Of a stretch of 64,000 bases of DNA, positions 1 through 11,700 are shown piece after piece. Positions within the stretch are counted from its first letter, which is position 1. Every line of letters begins with the position of its first letter. A program made the translations under genes and the position numbers. The notes under the pieces are model-generated. The model saw only the letters and a list, made by a program, of their open reading frames with translations. It searched no databases and was not told where the DNA came from. The stretch is from Nocardioides sp. IC4_145. GTDB taxonomy: Bacteria > Actinomycetota > Actinomycetes > Propionibacteriales > Nocardioidaceae. The stretch lies in contig NZ_JAANMS010000012.1 of the NCBI RefSeq assembly GCF_011250565.1, positions 1 to 64,000 on the forward strand. The letters are read 5' to 3'.

Positions 1-2
1 GC

Positions 3-2882
<2,880 letters not shown>

Positions 2883-2982
2883 CCGGGACCCGACCGCACC
2901 TTGGCGGGGCGGGGGCGGGCGCGGACCTCACGGTCCGCGCCCGCTTCGCCTTTCTGGCGACGTCCCGTCGGCGGCCCGCCGA

Positions 2983-2988
2983 TAGATT
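2983..2988 (+). promoter_or_regulatory. -10 box for leaderless start at 2995
   Basis: TAGATT lies 6 nt before the ATG at 2995, the spacing expected when transcription starts on the first base of the start codon. No Shine-Dalgarno sequence lies between them. It supports the ATG at 2995 as the true start. Confidence 0.55.
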
Positions 2989-2994
2989 CCTCGC

Positions 2995-3744
2995 ATGCCC
3001 CTCCTGCCCACCCTCCTCGACGCCGCGACGCTGCCGGTCCGCCTGGCGACCGCGGCCACGCAGACGACCCTCCAGCTCGGCCGCCTCGCCTCGCCCGACG
3101 GGCCCGTGCGTCGGCCCGGTGGCTACGCCGACCTGCTCCTGCGGGTCGTCGGCGAGCAGGGGTACGCCGAGCAGCTCACCCGCCTGCTCATGGACGAGGA
3201 CGGCCCGTTCCGGCTCGCCGGCGCGCTCGCCGACCTCGTCGCCCCCGACCGCCCGTTGGGGCGGCTGCTGCAGCGCGACGGCGTGCTCGACCGGCTGCTC
3301 GCCGAGGACGGGCCGCTGGTGCGGCTGCTCGCCGACGGCGGCGCCCTCGAGCGGCTCCTGGCCGACGGCGGGCCGCTCGACCAGCTCGCCGCCCGCGAGG
3401 GCGTGCTCGACCGCCTCGTCGCGGCCGGCGGGGCGCTGGACCGGCTGACCGCGGAGGGCGGCGTGCTCGACCGCGTGCTCGCGCCGGGCGGGCTCGCCGA
3501 CCGCGTGCTGACCGAGGACGGCTTCGTGGAGAAGCTGGTCGCCGAGGGCGGCACGCTCGACCAGCTCGTCGCCCTGGGCGAGACGCTCGAGGCGATCCAG
3601 CCGCGGCTCCAGGAGCTGGCGGCGCTCATCCCGTCGCTCGCGGACTCCGCCGACTCCCTGGGCCGGGCGGTCGGCCCGCTCGGCGAGCTGGCCGGCCGGC
3701 TGCCGCTCAACCGCCGGCGCGCGCTCGGCGCAGGACCGGCGTGA
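2995..3744 (+). CDS. Unrecognised decapeptide-repeat protein
   Basis: A 249-residue protein I cannot assign to a family. Residues ~81-200 are twelve consecutive 10-residue units with consensus L-x-A-x-G-G-x-L-D-R (examples LLAEDGPLVR, LLADGGALER, LVAAGGALDR, LTAEGGVLDR). At DNA level this is a 30-nt period with strong divergence between copies, so it is an old repeat kept at protein level. There is no signal peptide or clear membrane span; the N-terminal 30 residues are amphipathic. The C-terminal ~45 residues are Leu/Ala-rich and non-repetitive. The ATG is preceded by a TAGATT leaderless promoter. The stop overlaps the start of the methyltransferase by GTGA, so the two are translationally coupled and may act together. 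A scaffold or solenoid-like fold with leucines at fixed spacing is a guess. Confidence 0.75.
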   Translation: MPLLPTLLDAATLPVRLATAATQTTLQLGRLASPDGPVRRPGGYADLLLRVVGEQGYAEQLTRLLMDEDGPFRLAGALADLVAPDRPLGRLLQRDGVLDRLLAEDGPLVRLLADGGALERLLADGGPLDQLAAREGVLDRLVAAGGALDRLTAEGGVLDRVLAPGGLADRVLTEDGFVEKLVAEGGTLDQLVALGETLEAIQPRLQELAALIPSLADSADSLGRAVGPLGELAGRLPLNRRRALGAGPA

Positions 3745-4616
3745 GCGGCACCGACGCCCGGCCTGACAACCGCGACGGCGACCCGGGCGCCCCGGACTCC
3801 CGCCACCACCCGCCGCTGCCGCCGGTGCGGGTCGAGCGACGGGCCGTGGACGAGGCGGAGTCCCGGCAGGCGAACGGACCGGACTGGGACCGCTACGCCG
3901 ACGAGTACCAGGCGACGCACGGCGAGTTCCTCGGCGACGTCGGCTTCGTCTGGGGACCCGAGGGGTTCACCGAGGCGGAGGCGGGCGTGCTGGGCGCGGT
4001 CGCCGGGCGTGACGTGCTCGAGGTCGGCTCCGGCGCCGGGCAGTGCTCACGCTGGGTGCGCGCCCAGGGTGGCCGGGCCGTCGGGCTCGACCTCTCGATG
4101 CGCCAGCTCCAGCACTCGCGCCGCATCGACGACCAGACCGGCGTGGTCGTGCCGTCGGTCCGCGCGACCGCCACGGCACTGCCGTTCCGCGACGCGTCGT
4201 TCGACGTCGTCTTCTCCTCGTTCGGGGCGCTGCAGTTCATCAGCGACCTGGAGGTCGCGGTCGCCGAGACCGCGCGCGTGCTGCGGCCGGGCGGCCGCTA
4301 CGCCTTCTCCATCACCCACCCGACGCGGTGGATGTTCGCCGACGACCCCGGCGAGGCGGGACTGGTGGCGAGCCAGTCCTACTGGGACCGCACGCCGTAC
4401 GTCGAGGTGGACGACGCGTCCGGCGAGGTGTCGTACGTCGAGCACCACCGCACCCTGGGCGACTGGATCGCGGTGCTGGCCGGCGCCGGCTTCGTCGTGA
4501 CCGACCTGCTCGAGCCGGAGTGGCCGGCCGGGCACGACCGCGTCTGGGGCGGCTGGTCGCAGGTCCGCGGGCGACTCACCCCCGGCACCGCGATCTTCGG
4601 CGCCACGCGCGCCTGA
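3741..4616 (+). CDS. Class I SAM-dependent methyltransferase
   Basis: The GTG start at 3741 overlaps the stop of the upstream gene by four bases (GTGA), giving a 291-residue protein. The SAM-binding motif DVLEVGSGAGQCSRW is at about residue 90. It is followed by the acidic end of strand 2 (VGLDLSMRQL), a motif around FDVVFSSFGALQF at about residue 153, and the late motif VLRPGGRYAFSI, all typical of Methyltransf_11/25 proteins. The first ~45 residues are a disordered Pro/Arg/Asp-rich leader. A conserved YXXXHGEFLGD-type segment precedes the fold, as in many actinobacterial small-molecule methyltransferases. The substrate cannot be told from sequence. It is coupled to the decapeptide-repeat gene and ends at a terminator shared with the convergent DUF3068 gene. 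Confidence 0.88.
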   Translation: MSGTDARPDNRDGDPGAPDSRHHPPLPPVRVERRAVDEAESRQANGPDWDRYADEYQATHGEFLGDVGFVWGPEGFTEAEAGVLGAVAGRDVLEVGSGAGQCSRWVRAQGGRAVGLDLSMRQLQHSRRIDDQTGVVVPSVRATATALPFRDASFDVVFSSFGALQFISDLEVAVAETARVLRPGGRYAFSITHPTRWMFADDPGEAGLVASQSYWDRTPYVEVDDASGEVSYVEHHRTLGDWIAVLAGAGFVVTDLLEPEWPAGHDRVWGGWSQVRGRLTPGTAIFGATRA

Positions 4617-4644
4617 GCCGGCCGGGCCGAGGCCCGACCGGCTC
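4615..4644. terminator. Bidirectional hairpin between convergent genes
   Basis: GAGCCGG (4615-4621) pairs with CCGGCTC (4638-4644), and an inner GGGCC pairs with GGCCC, with a 2-nt internal mismatch. It starts in the methyltransferase stop codon and lies 26 nt from the stop of the convergent gene at 4671. There is no U-tract, as is common in actinobacteria. Confidence 0.55.
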
Positions 4645-4670
4645 AGGGGCTGGACGCGTGGTGGCTCAGG

Positions 4671-5567
4671 TCAGGCGGGCATCGCCGCGGCGCGCGGGCT
4701 CGCCGCGTGCCGGGGCCGGCCGACGAGCAGCAGGAGCGCGCCGAGGACCAGGGCGACCGCACCGCCGATGAAGCCGATCCGCGGGACGGTCTCGGTGATC
4801 AGCGTGAGGTTCGCGGCGTTGTCCTTGGCCTCGCTGATGCTGGTGGCCAGCTGGTCGTCGGTGAAGGCGACGTTGAGATCAAGGACCTGCGTGCCGTCCT
4901 CGAGGTAGCGCTGCTGCGACTGCTCCTGGTTGACGACCGCGCCGGTCAGGGGCTCGACGTAGATGTCGACGGCCTGGCTGTAGGTGCCGGGCGTGCCCTC
5001 GGCGACCTCGATCGCCTCGTCGGCGACGCTCGAGGCGAAGTGGTAGACGGTCAGCCCGTCCATCTCGGTCTCCTCGAGGAACTCCATGGGGACGGTCCGG
5101 CCCAGGGTGCCGTCCCAGTAGTGGTAGTCCTTCTTCTCGGTGTCGAAGGGGAACTTGTTGACGATGCCCTCGTACGGCGTGGAGCCGGCCGGCAGGTTCT
5201 CGTGGTCGCGCCCCAGGGCCGAGACGCGGTCGGTGGCGAAGGTGCCGACCGTCGCGGAGACCAGCCGCTCGTCCTCGCCGTCGACGCAGGCCGGGGCCGC
5301 GCCGTCGGAGTTGTCGACCACGCACGAGGTGTTGACCCAGATCGTCGTGTCGTCGGTCGAGGCCTCGCTGTCGGCCTTCGTGATGCTGGTGACGTTGACC
5401 GGGAAGGTCTCCCCCAGCTTCGTCGCCGTGCCGTCCAGGCGCGTGGTCTGGTCGACGTCGACCGGCGTCTTCTTCACCACCCCCGGTGCCCACGTGGTCG
5501 TGAGCAGCCCCGCCACCACCAGGAAACCGCCGATGGCGATCAGTACGCGTCCAGCAATCTTTCGCAC
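4671..5567 (-). CDS. DUF3068 (PorA-family) membrane-anchored envelope protein
   Basis: A 298-residue protein from a GTG start with a GGGAGG ribosome site about 6 nt upstream; an upstream in-frame extension to 5816 is not supported. One membrane span lies near the N-terminus (VLIAIGGFLVVAGLLTT) and one near the C-terminus (FIGGAVALVLGALLLLVG). Between them is a ~230-residue extracytoplasmic beta-rich domain with DUF3068 landmarks such as a YWDGTLGRT segment and a late EPLTGAVVNQEQSQ segment. DUF3068 proteins are found across actinobacteria and lie beside acyltransferase and GT-C genes of the mycobacterial Rv0226c-Rv0228 region; their molecular role is not settled. The adjacent divergent genes here encode the same partners, which points to envelope glycan assembly or modification. 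Confidence 0.85.
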   Translation of the reverse strand: MRKIAGRVLIAIGGFLVVAGLLTTTWAPGVVKKTPVDVDQTTRLDGTATKLGETFPVNVTSITKADSEASTDDTTIWVNTSCVVDNSDGAAPACVDGEDERLVSATVGTFATDRVSALGRDHENLPAGSTPYEGIVNKFPFDTEKKDYHYWDGTLGRTVPMEFLEETEMDGLTVYHFASSVADEAIEVAEGTPGTYSQAVDIYVEPLTGAVVNQEQSQQRYLEDGTQVLDLNVAFTDDQLATSISEAKDNAANLTLITETVPRIGFIGGAVALVLGALLLLVGRPRHAASPRAAAMPA

Positions 5568-5691
5568 CGCATTCCCTCCCCAGGAAAGTCGTCGAACGCG
5601 AACGTAACGCGCATCACACTCCGCGTGCACCGTTTCCTCGAAAACCCGCCGTACTTCGTCCGGTACGGGCGGGGACGGGCAGACTTCGCGC

Positions 5692-7539
5692 GTGCGCGCA
5701 GCGATGAGACGACTCGCCCGGGCGCCCCGCCGGGGCGCCCTGCCACCGCTCGACCCCCGGGCGGTCGTGCTGGGCTCGGCGGTGGCGATGGTGCTGGCGC
5801 ACGTCGGCTTTCGCACCTGGGCGGTGTGGGGTGGGTTCTTCTACGGCGACGACTACCAGCTGGTCCGCGAGGGTCGGGAGGCCGGGCTGTCGGCCGCGGG
5901 CCTGGTCGAGCCGTACGCCGCGCAGTTCATGCCGTTCGGGCGGTTCCTGGGCTGGCTCGGGGCCGTGCCCGACCACCTCTCCTGGCCGCTGCTGGCCGCG
6001 ACGAGCATCGTCATGCAGGCCGTCGCGGCAGTCGCGTGCCTGTGGATGCTGCTGACGCTCTTCGGGGTGCGCGGCCGGGTGCTGGTGCCGCTCGCGCTCT
6101 ACCTGTCGACCGCGATGACGATGCCGGCGTTCATGTGGTGGGCCGCGGCGTTGAACCAGGTGCCGATGCAGGCGGTGTTCTTCGCAGCGGTCGCCGCCTG
6201 GGTGCACTACCTGCGCTCGCGCCGCCTGCGGTGGCTGGCGGTGACGCTGCTGGTCCTTGCCTTCGGGCTCTGCTGCTACGTCAAGACCCTCCTGGTCTTC
6301 CCGGTGCTCGCCTTCGTGGCCCTCTCCTTCTTCGCGACCGGGGGGCCCGTGCGCCGGGTGGTCACGGTCGTGCGCCACTACTGGCCGGCCGTCCTCGCCG
6401 GGATCGCCGGTGGCGTGGCGTTCCTCGTCTACTACGTCGTCGCCGTGCCGCAGATCTCCTCCGACGAGCGTCCGGTCGGCGCGGCGGAGCTGGCTGGCCG
6501 CCTGGTCGGCGACTCCTTCACGACCGCGCTCTTCGGCGGCCCCTGGCACTGGGACACCGACATCGCGCCGGTGTCCCGGGCGGTGCCGCCGACCTGGGCG
6601 GTCCACCTGTGCTGGACCGGCATCGCCCTGGTGGTCATCGGGATCGCGCTGCGCCGCGACCGCACGTTGCGCGCCTGGGTCCTGCTCGCGGCGTACGTGG
6701 CAGCCGACTACGTCCTGCTGCTCACCACCCGCGCCCCGGTGGTCGGGGCGGTCGTCGGCACGGAGTACCGCTACCTCACCGACGCCGCGTGCGCGGTCAC
6801 CCTCTGCCTGGGCCTGGCCACGATGGAGCTGCGCGGGGCCGACCAGTCGAGCCGCACGCGGGCAGAACCGCTCCTGGCCCGCGCCCCGGGGCCGCGCTGG
6901 ATCGCCGCGGCCACCGTGCTCGTCGCCGTCTCCGGGACGCTCAGCTCCTGGGCCTACGCCCGCGTCTGGCACGTCGAGAACCCCGGCAAGGACGTGCTCG
7001 CGGCGGCCCGGGACGAGCTCGACGGCTTCGGCGCCCTCGACCTGGCCGACCAGCCGCTGCCCTCGAACGTCAGCGGCGCCTTCGGCGCGCCGTACAACCT
7101 GACCTCGACGCTGCTCCCCATGCTCACCCCGGCCGCGCGCTTCCCCGACAGCACCGACCGGCTCCACCTGCTCACCGACGACGGGCGGGTCGTGCCGGCC
7201 GAGGTCGACGAGGCCACGGCGGCGCTGCCGGGGCCGGTGCCGGGCTGCGGCTGGCGCGTGCGCGGAGAGTCCCGGGTGCTGCCGCTGGAGACCCGCGCGG
7301 TCGGCGTGCCGTGGTGGCTGCGGATCGAGTACCTCACCTCCGGCGACACCGGCCTGCGGGTGACGGCCGGCGGCGACACGACCACGGCCGACCTGGCCGG
7401 GGGCCTCGGGACGGTGCTGGTGCGGATCGACGCGGAGCAGTCGTTCGGCGCGATCACCCTCGACGGCCTCGACCCGGGTGTCACTCTGTGCGTGGACGAG
7501 CTCGTGGTGGGCCAGCCCGAGACGGAGGAGGACCGATGA
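5692..7539 (+). CDS. Polytopic membrane protein, probable GT-C type glycosyltransferase
   Basis: A 615-residue protein with around ten hydrophobic segments in the first ~430 residues and a ~180-residue soluble, probably extracytoplasmic C-terminal domain. Shortly after the first membrane span comes FFYGDDYQLV, an acidic DD pair in the first outside loop, the place where GT-C glycosyltransferases keep their catalytic aspartate. I do not recognise a named family, so the activity is inferred from topology, the acidic loop and neighbours. The start could be GTG 5692 or the ATG at 5704; neither has a strong ribosome site. The stop overlaps the acyltransferase start by ATGA, indicating one transcript. 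The divergent DUF3068 gene starts 124 nt away. Confidence 0.65.
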   Translation: MRAAMRRLARAPRRGALPPLDPRAVVLGSAVAMVLAHVGFRTWAVWGGFFYGDDYQLVREGREAGLSAAGLVEPYAAQFMPFGRFLGWLGAVPDHLSWPLLAATSIVMQAVAAVACLWMLLTLFGVRGRVLVPLALYLSTAMTMPAFMWWAAALNQVPMQAVFFAAVAAWVHYLRSRRLRWLAVTLLVLAFGLCCYVKTLLVFPVLAFVALSFFATGGPVRRVVTVVRHYWPAVLAGIAGGVAFLVYYVVAVPQISSDERPVGAAELAGRLVGDSFTTALFGGPWHWDTDIAPVSRAVPPTWAVHLCWTGIALVVIGIALRRDRTLRAWVLLAAYVAADYVLLLTTRAPVVGAVVGTEYRYLTDAACAVTLCLGLATMELRGADQSSRTRAEPLLARAPGPRWIAAATVLVAVSGTLSSWAYARVWHVENPGKDVLAAARDELDGFGALDLADQPLPSNVSGAFGAPYNLTSTLLPMLTPAARFPDSTDRLHLLTDDGRVVPAEVDEATAALPGPVPGCGWRVRGESRVLPLETRAVGVPWWLRIEYLTSGDTGLRVTAGGDTTTADLAGGLGTVLVRIDAEQSFGAITLDGLDPGVTLCVDELVVGQPETEEDR

Positions 7540-8756
7540 CGACCGTGGCGGCGGCTCCCGTCGAGCTGGACACCGACGTCAGGCCCCGGTTCCCGGCGCT
7601 GGACGCGATGCGCGCGGTCGGCGCGCTCGCCGTGGTCACCACGCACGTGGCGTTCTGGTCCGGCGACTACGGGCGGCACGGCTTCTGGGGCGTGACGCTG
7701 GCCCGGCTCGACGTGGGCGTGGCGGTGTTCTTCGTGCTCTCCGGGTTCCTGCTCTCCCGGCCCTACCTCGCCCGAGCCGCGGCGGGGCTGCCTCGTCCGG
7801 CGACCCGGACCTACCTGTGGCACCGGTTCCTGCGGATCACCCCGGTGTACGTCGCCGCGGTCGTGCTCGCCCTGTCGTTCATCCACGACAACCGCGACCG
7901 CAGCCCCGGCGGGTGGGCCACGACCCTGCTCATGCTGGACACGTTCGTCGCACCCCGGCCTCCGGACGGCCTGACCCAGATGTGGAGCCTCGCGGTCGAG
8001 GTCTGCTTCTACCTGCTGCTGCCGCTGCTGATGCTGCTCGCTACCGGCCGCCGCGCCCTGCGGCCCCTGCGCGTCGCGCTCGTCCTGGCCGCGATGACCG
8101 TGGTGACCGTGTGGTGGCACCTCGACGGCGCCGACCGGGCCGACGGCCTCTCGGACGGCAGCCCCGAGCAGTGGCTCCCGGGCTACCTCACCTGGTTCGC
8201 CGCCGGCATCGGGCTGGCCCTCGTGCACGTGCTGGCCACCCGTGGCGCCCCCGCAGCGCGGCGGTTCCTCGCTGTGGGCCGGCAGCCCGGGGCGTGCTGG
8301 ACCGTGGCCGGGGCGCTGCTGCTCGTCGCCTCGACCCCCCTGGCCGGCCCGGCGCTGCTCATCGCGCCGACGACGTCGGAGTCGCTGACCAAGAACCTGC
8401 TCTACACCGTGATCAGCCTGCTGCTGGTCCTCCCCGCCGTGGTCGCCGACGAGCGCAGCGGCTTCGGGCGGTTCATGGGCCACCGGGTGGTCCGCCGCCT
8501 GGGCCTGACGTCGTACAGCCTCTTCGCCCTGCACCTGCCCGTGCTGCACCTGGTGATGTGGCTGACCGGGTGGCAGATCTTCGGCGGCCACGGCCTGCAG
8601 CTGTGGCTGCTGACGATGGCCGGCAGCCTGGTCGCGGCCGAGCTGGGCTACCGGCTGCTCGAGGTCCCCGCGATGCGGCTCAAGCGCCTGGTCCGGCCGC
8701 CACGCGAGGAGCCGACGGCGGCCACGACGGCGACGAACGGCACCAGCGCGAGGTAA
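7536..8756 (+). CDS. Membrane acyltransferase 3 family protein (OafA/YrhL type)
   Basis: The ATG at 7536 overlaps the previous stop (ATGA) and has GGAGGA about 5 nt upstream. The 406-residue protein has about ten membrane spans. Acyltransferase_3 landmarks are visible: FPALDAMRAVGALAVVTTH with the conserved Arg and His near residues 25-36, a VFFVLSGFLLSRPYL segment at about residue 66, an RFLRITPVY segment and TQMWSLAVEVCFYLLLPLL. These enzymes move acetyl, succinyl or similar groups onto extracytoplasmic glycans or lipids. The mycobacterial counterpart Rv0228 sits in the same gene set. The last 109 nt overlap, tail to tail, the 3' end of the AftD-like gene on the other strand. Confidence 0.9.
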   Translation: MTTVAAAPVELDTDVRPRFPALDAMRAVGALAVVTTHVAFWSGDYGRHGFWGVTLARLDVGVAVFFVLSGFLLSRPYLARAAAGLPRPATRTYLWHRFLRITPVYVAAVVLALSFIHDNRDRSPGGWATTLLMLDTFVAPRPPDGLTQMWSLAVEVCFYLLLPLLMLLATGRRALRPLRVALVLAAMTVVTVWWHLDGADRADGLSDGSPEQWLPGYLTWFAAGIGLALVHVLATRGAPAARRFLAVGRQPGACWTVAGALLLVASTPLAGPALLIAPTTSESLTKNLLYTVISLLLVLPAVVADERSGFGRFMGHRVVRRLGLTSYSLFALHLPVLHLVMWLTGWQIFGGHGLQLWLLTMAGSLVAAELGYRLLEVPAMRLKRLVRPPREEPTAATTATNGTSAR

Positions 8757-11700
8757 CCGACCCACGCGTCGTTCCCGGCCCAGCCGGAGCTGCTCCCCCA
8801 CGGCGTGACGGCGTACGCCGCGGCCGCGAGCAGCACGGGCAGCGCCAGCGCCCAGGGACGCACCTCGGGCGCGCGCCGCCCGAGCAGCACGAGCGCGCCG
8901 GTGGTGACCGCCCCGACCACAAGGCCGATGGTCCCGCCGACCAGCCCGGCGCCGGCGAGGGCGAGGACGACGGCGACGGCCGGCGGCACGCGCCGGTCCG
9001 TCAGCGGCGCGGGCGTCGGGCCGGTCCACCGGCGGCGGGTCAGCACGACGACGGCGAGCAGCGCGAGCAGGGCGACCGCGCCGCCGACCAGGCCCGCCCG
9101 GTAGGTCCGGTCGGGGGCGAAGTGGACCTCCACCGGCTCGTCGCCGGAGACCCGGAAGCCCTGCTGCCAACCGTCGAGGACGACGGGCTCGAGCTCCTCC
9201 CCGGCCTGGGTGGCGACCCAGCCCGGGTTGGCGTTCTCGCGCAGCGCGACCACCGTGTCGCCCGCCGCCGGCTGCAGCACGCGACGGACCGGGCCGGCCA
9301 GGTCCTCGGCCGCGGCGGTCGCGGCGGCGGCCGGTCCCGGGTCGTCGATCGAGGTGAGCACGACCGAGGCCGTCTCGAAGGCGCCGCTGCGGGCGGCCGT
9401 CACGTCGACCGTCCCGGCCGGCAGCAGGACCGGCGCGTCGCCGGTGAGGACGCCGCACGGCTCGGCCGGGACCTCGACCCCGCGCAGCAGCTGGAGCGGC
9501 GACGCGGTCACCGCGGTGCGCAGCCGGCGGGCGCCGACCTGCACGTCCGGGCCGGACCCGCACGGCTGCCGGACCTCCTCGGCGGAGGGACGCAGCGGGA
9601 AGTAGGGCACGCCGGTCAGGGTCACCTCGCCGACCCCGATCGGGACCTCGCTCGTGGAGCCGTCGAAGGTGAGGTCGCTGGCGCGCTCGGCCGACAGCAC
9701 CCGGATGCGCACGCCGTCCGCGCGCACGCCCGCGAACGCCGACCGGCCGTCGCGGCCGAGCTCGACGTCGCGCTCGGCGACGATGCGCCCCCGCCGGGTG
9801 AAGGTCAGCACGACGTGGTCGGGCAGCCGGGCTGCGGTGTCGAGGTCGACGTCGAGGTCGATGCCGGTCACGAGTCGAGGGTCGAGCCAGGAGAGGACGA
9901 GCTCGACCTGCTCGTCGTCGGGGCCGGCGAGCCAGGCGCTGCTGGGGTCGCCGTCGATCGCGGCGACCGCCCCGGCCCGCGGGTCCGGCAGCGCCAGCGA
10001 GGACGCCGCGGCCGCGCCGGCCCGGTCCCGGAGGACCAAGGCATCCAGGGCGCCGCCGGCGCGGGGGCGCGCGGTCAGGGACACGTCGTACGCGCCGGCC
10101 TCGGGGAGCTCGAAGGAGCGGCGCACGACGGGGCCGTCCTCGGCGGACCGGTCGCGCCCGACGGCGCACCGGTCCTCGAAGCCGATGACCACGCAGCCGG
10201 TACGGGCGTCGAGGTCGGCGTTCATCACCACGACGTCGGGGCGGCCCCACGCCTCGGGCAGGGTCGGCAGCTCTAGGACCCGGCGCACCGAGAGCCCGGG
10301 CACGTCGACCTCCGCGAGCGCGAGGCGGTCCGCCGAGGGGCCCTCGACGGCCTCCACCCGCAGCCAGGTGACCCCCGTACTGCCGTCCTCGGCGAGCGGG
10401 AGCAGCACGCGGCGGGTGCCGCCCGGGCTGATCGTCACAGGCTCTGAGGCGCCGTGCTCGGTGACGGCGCGCAGGCGCTGCCGCCCCTCACGCGTGGACG
10501 CGGTGACGGTGAGCGACTCCACCTCGAGCGGCTCCTCGAGGTCGACCCGCCACCAGGGCGTGCCGTCGGCGCTGAAGCCGGAGTCCCACGCCGTGTCCAC
10601 CGCGCCGTCGAGCGCGGCGACGGGCAGCGCGCCGCGGTGGCTGCCTCCGGCGGCGTCGGCGTCGGAGAGCGAGGTGGACGCGGAGACCGAGCGCGCGCCC
10701 TCGAGGCGGCCGGTGGTCGTCCAGCGGTCCATGTCCGTAAGCGGGTAGTCGCGGACCGGACGGTCGGCCTGCGGGCCGTCGCCCGGTGTCGAGACCGACG
10801 AGGTCCCGTCGTGGATGCGGGCGAACGAGCGTTCCCGGTCGCGCAGGCCGTCGGTGAGCACGACCCGGCCGGGCGCCGCCCCGTCGGGCGCGGCCGGGAC
10901 GTCGGGCGCGAGCACGACCGGCGCGTCGCCGAGCACGTCGAGGTCGAGCAGGTCGGGCAGGTCCTCCGGTCCGGCGGCGACCACGGTCGGGTCGTCGGCG
11001 GAGACCGCTGCCAGCGGCGTCGGGGACACGGCGTACACCTCGACCGCGGCGTGCTCGGTCTGCCGTCCGCCGTTGACGAGCACCCGCTCCTGGCCGTCGC
11101 GCAGGTGCGCCTCGCCGCCGATCGGCGGTCCGAACTCGGCCACCCGCTCGATGCCGGGCGACGCGTCGAGGGCCTGGTGCACCAGCACCGGGTCCGGCAC
11201 GTCGCTGGAGCGCTCGAGGTCGTTGCGGACGACGAGGTGCTGGACGCCGGCGCGGCGCAGGGCCGCGGTCAGCCCGGGCGAGCCGTCGCCCTCGGCCAGG
11301 CGCCGCTCGATGCCGTCGAGCATGCGGATCGTGGCGGGCGGGGTCAACGGGATGACGTTGCGGACCGCCCAGCGCGAGTCCGCCAGCCACTGCATCGGCT
11401 CGTCAGCGGTGTCGCCCCACAGGTACTCGCCGAACGGCGACCCCGGCACCAGCAGGGCCGTGCCGCCGCTGGACTCCGCGGCCACGTAGTCGGCGGCCTC
11501 GTGCCAGTACTCAGGCACGCCGAGGGTCGCCCCGGTCGGCTGGACCCGGCCCTGCACGGCAGGGGCCGCGCACCCGACCACGGCGACGACCGCGGCGGCC
11601 ACCAGAACCCGTCGGTTGATGCGGTCCGCGCGCGGTGCGTCGGGCTGCTCGTGCAGTGCGGTCACCATGCGCTCGACGACGAAGGCGAGACCGAGCACGA

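Noticed and set aside
4707..7535. N-terminal extension of the acyltransferase frame
   Set aside because: It lies opposite DUF3068 and over the GT-C-like gene; the ATG at 7536 has a ribosome site and the ATGA overlap.
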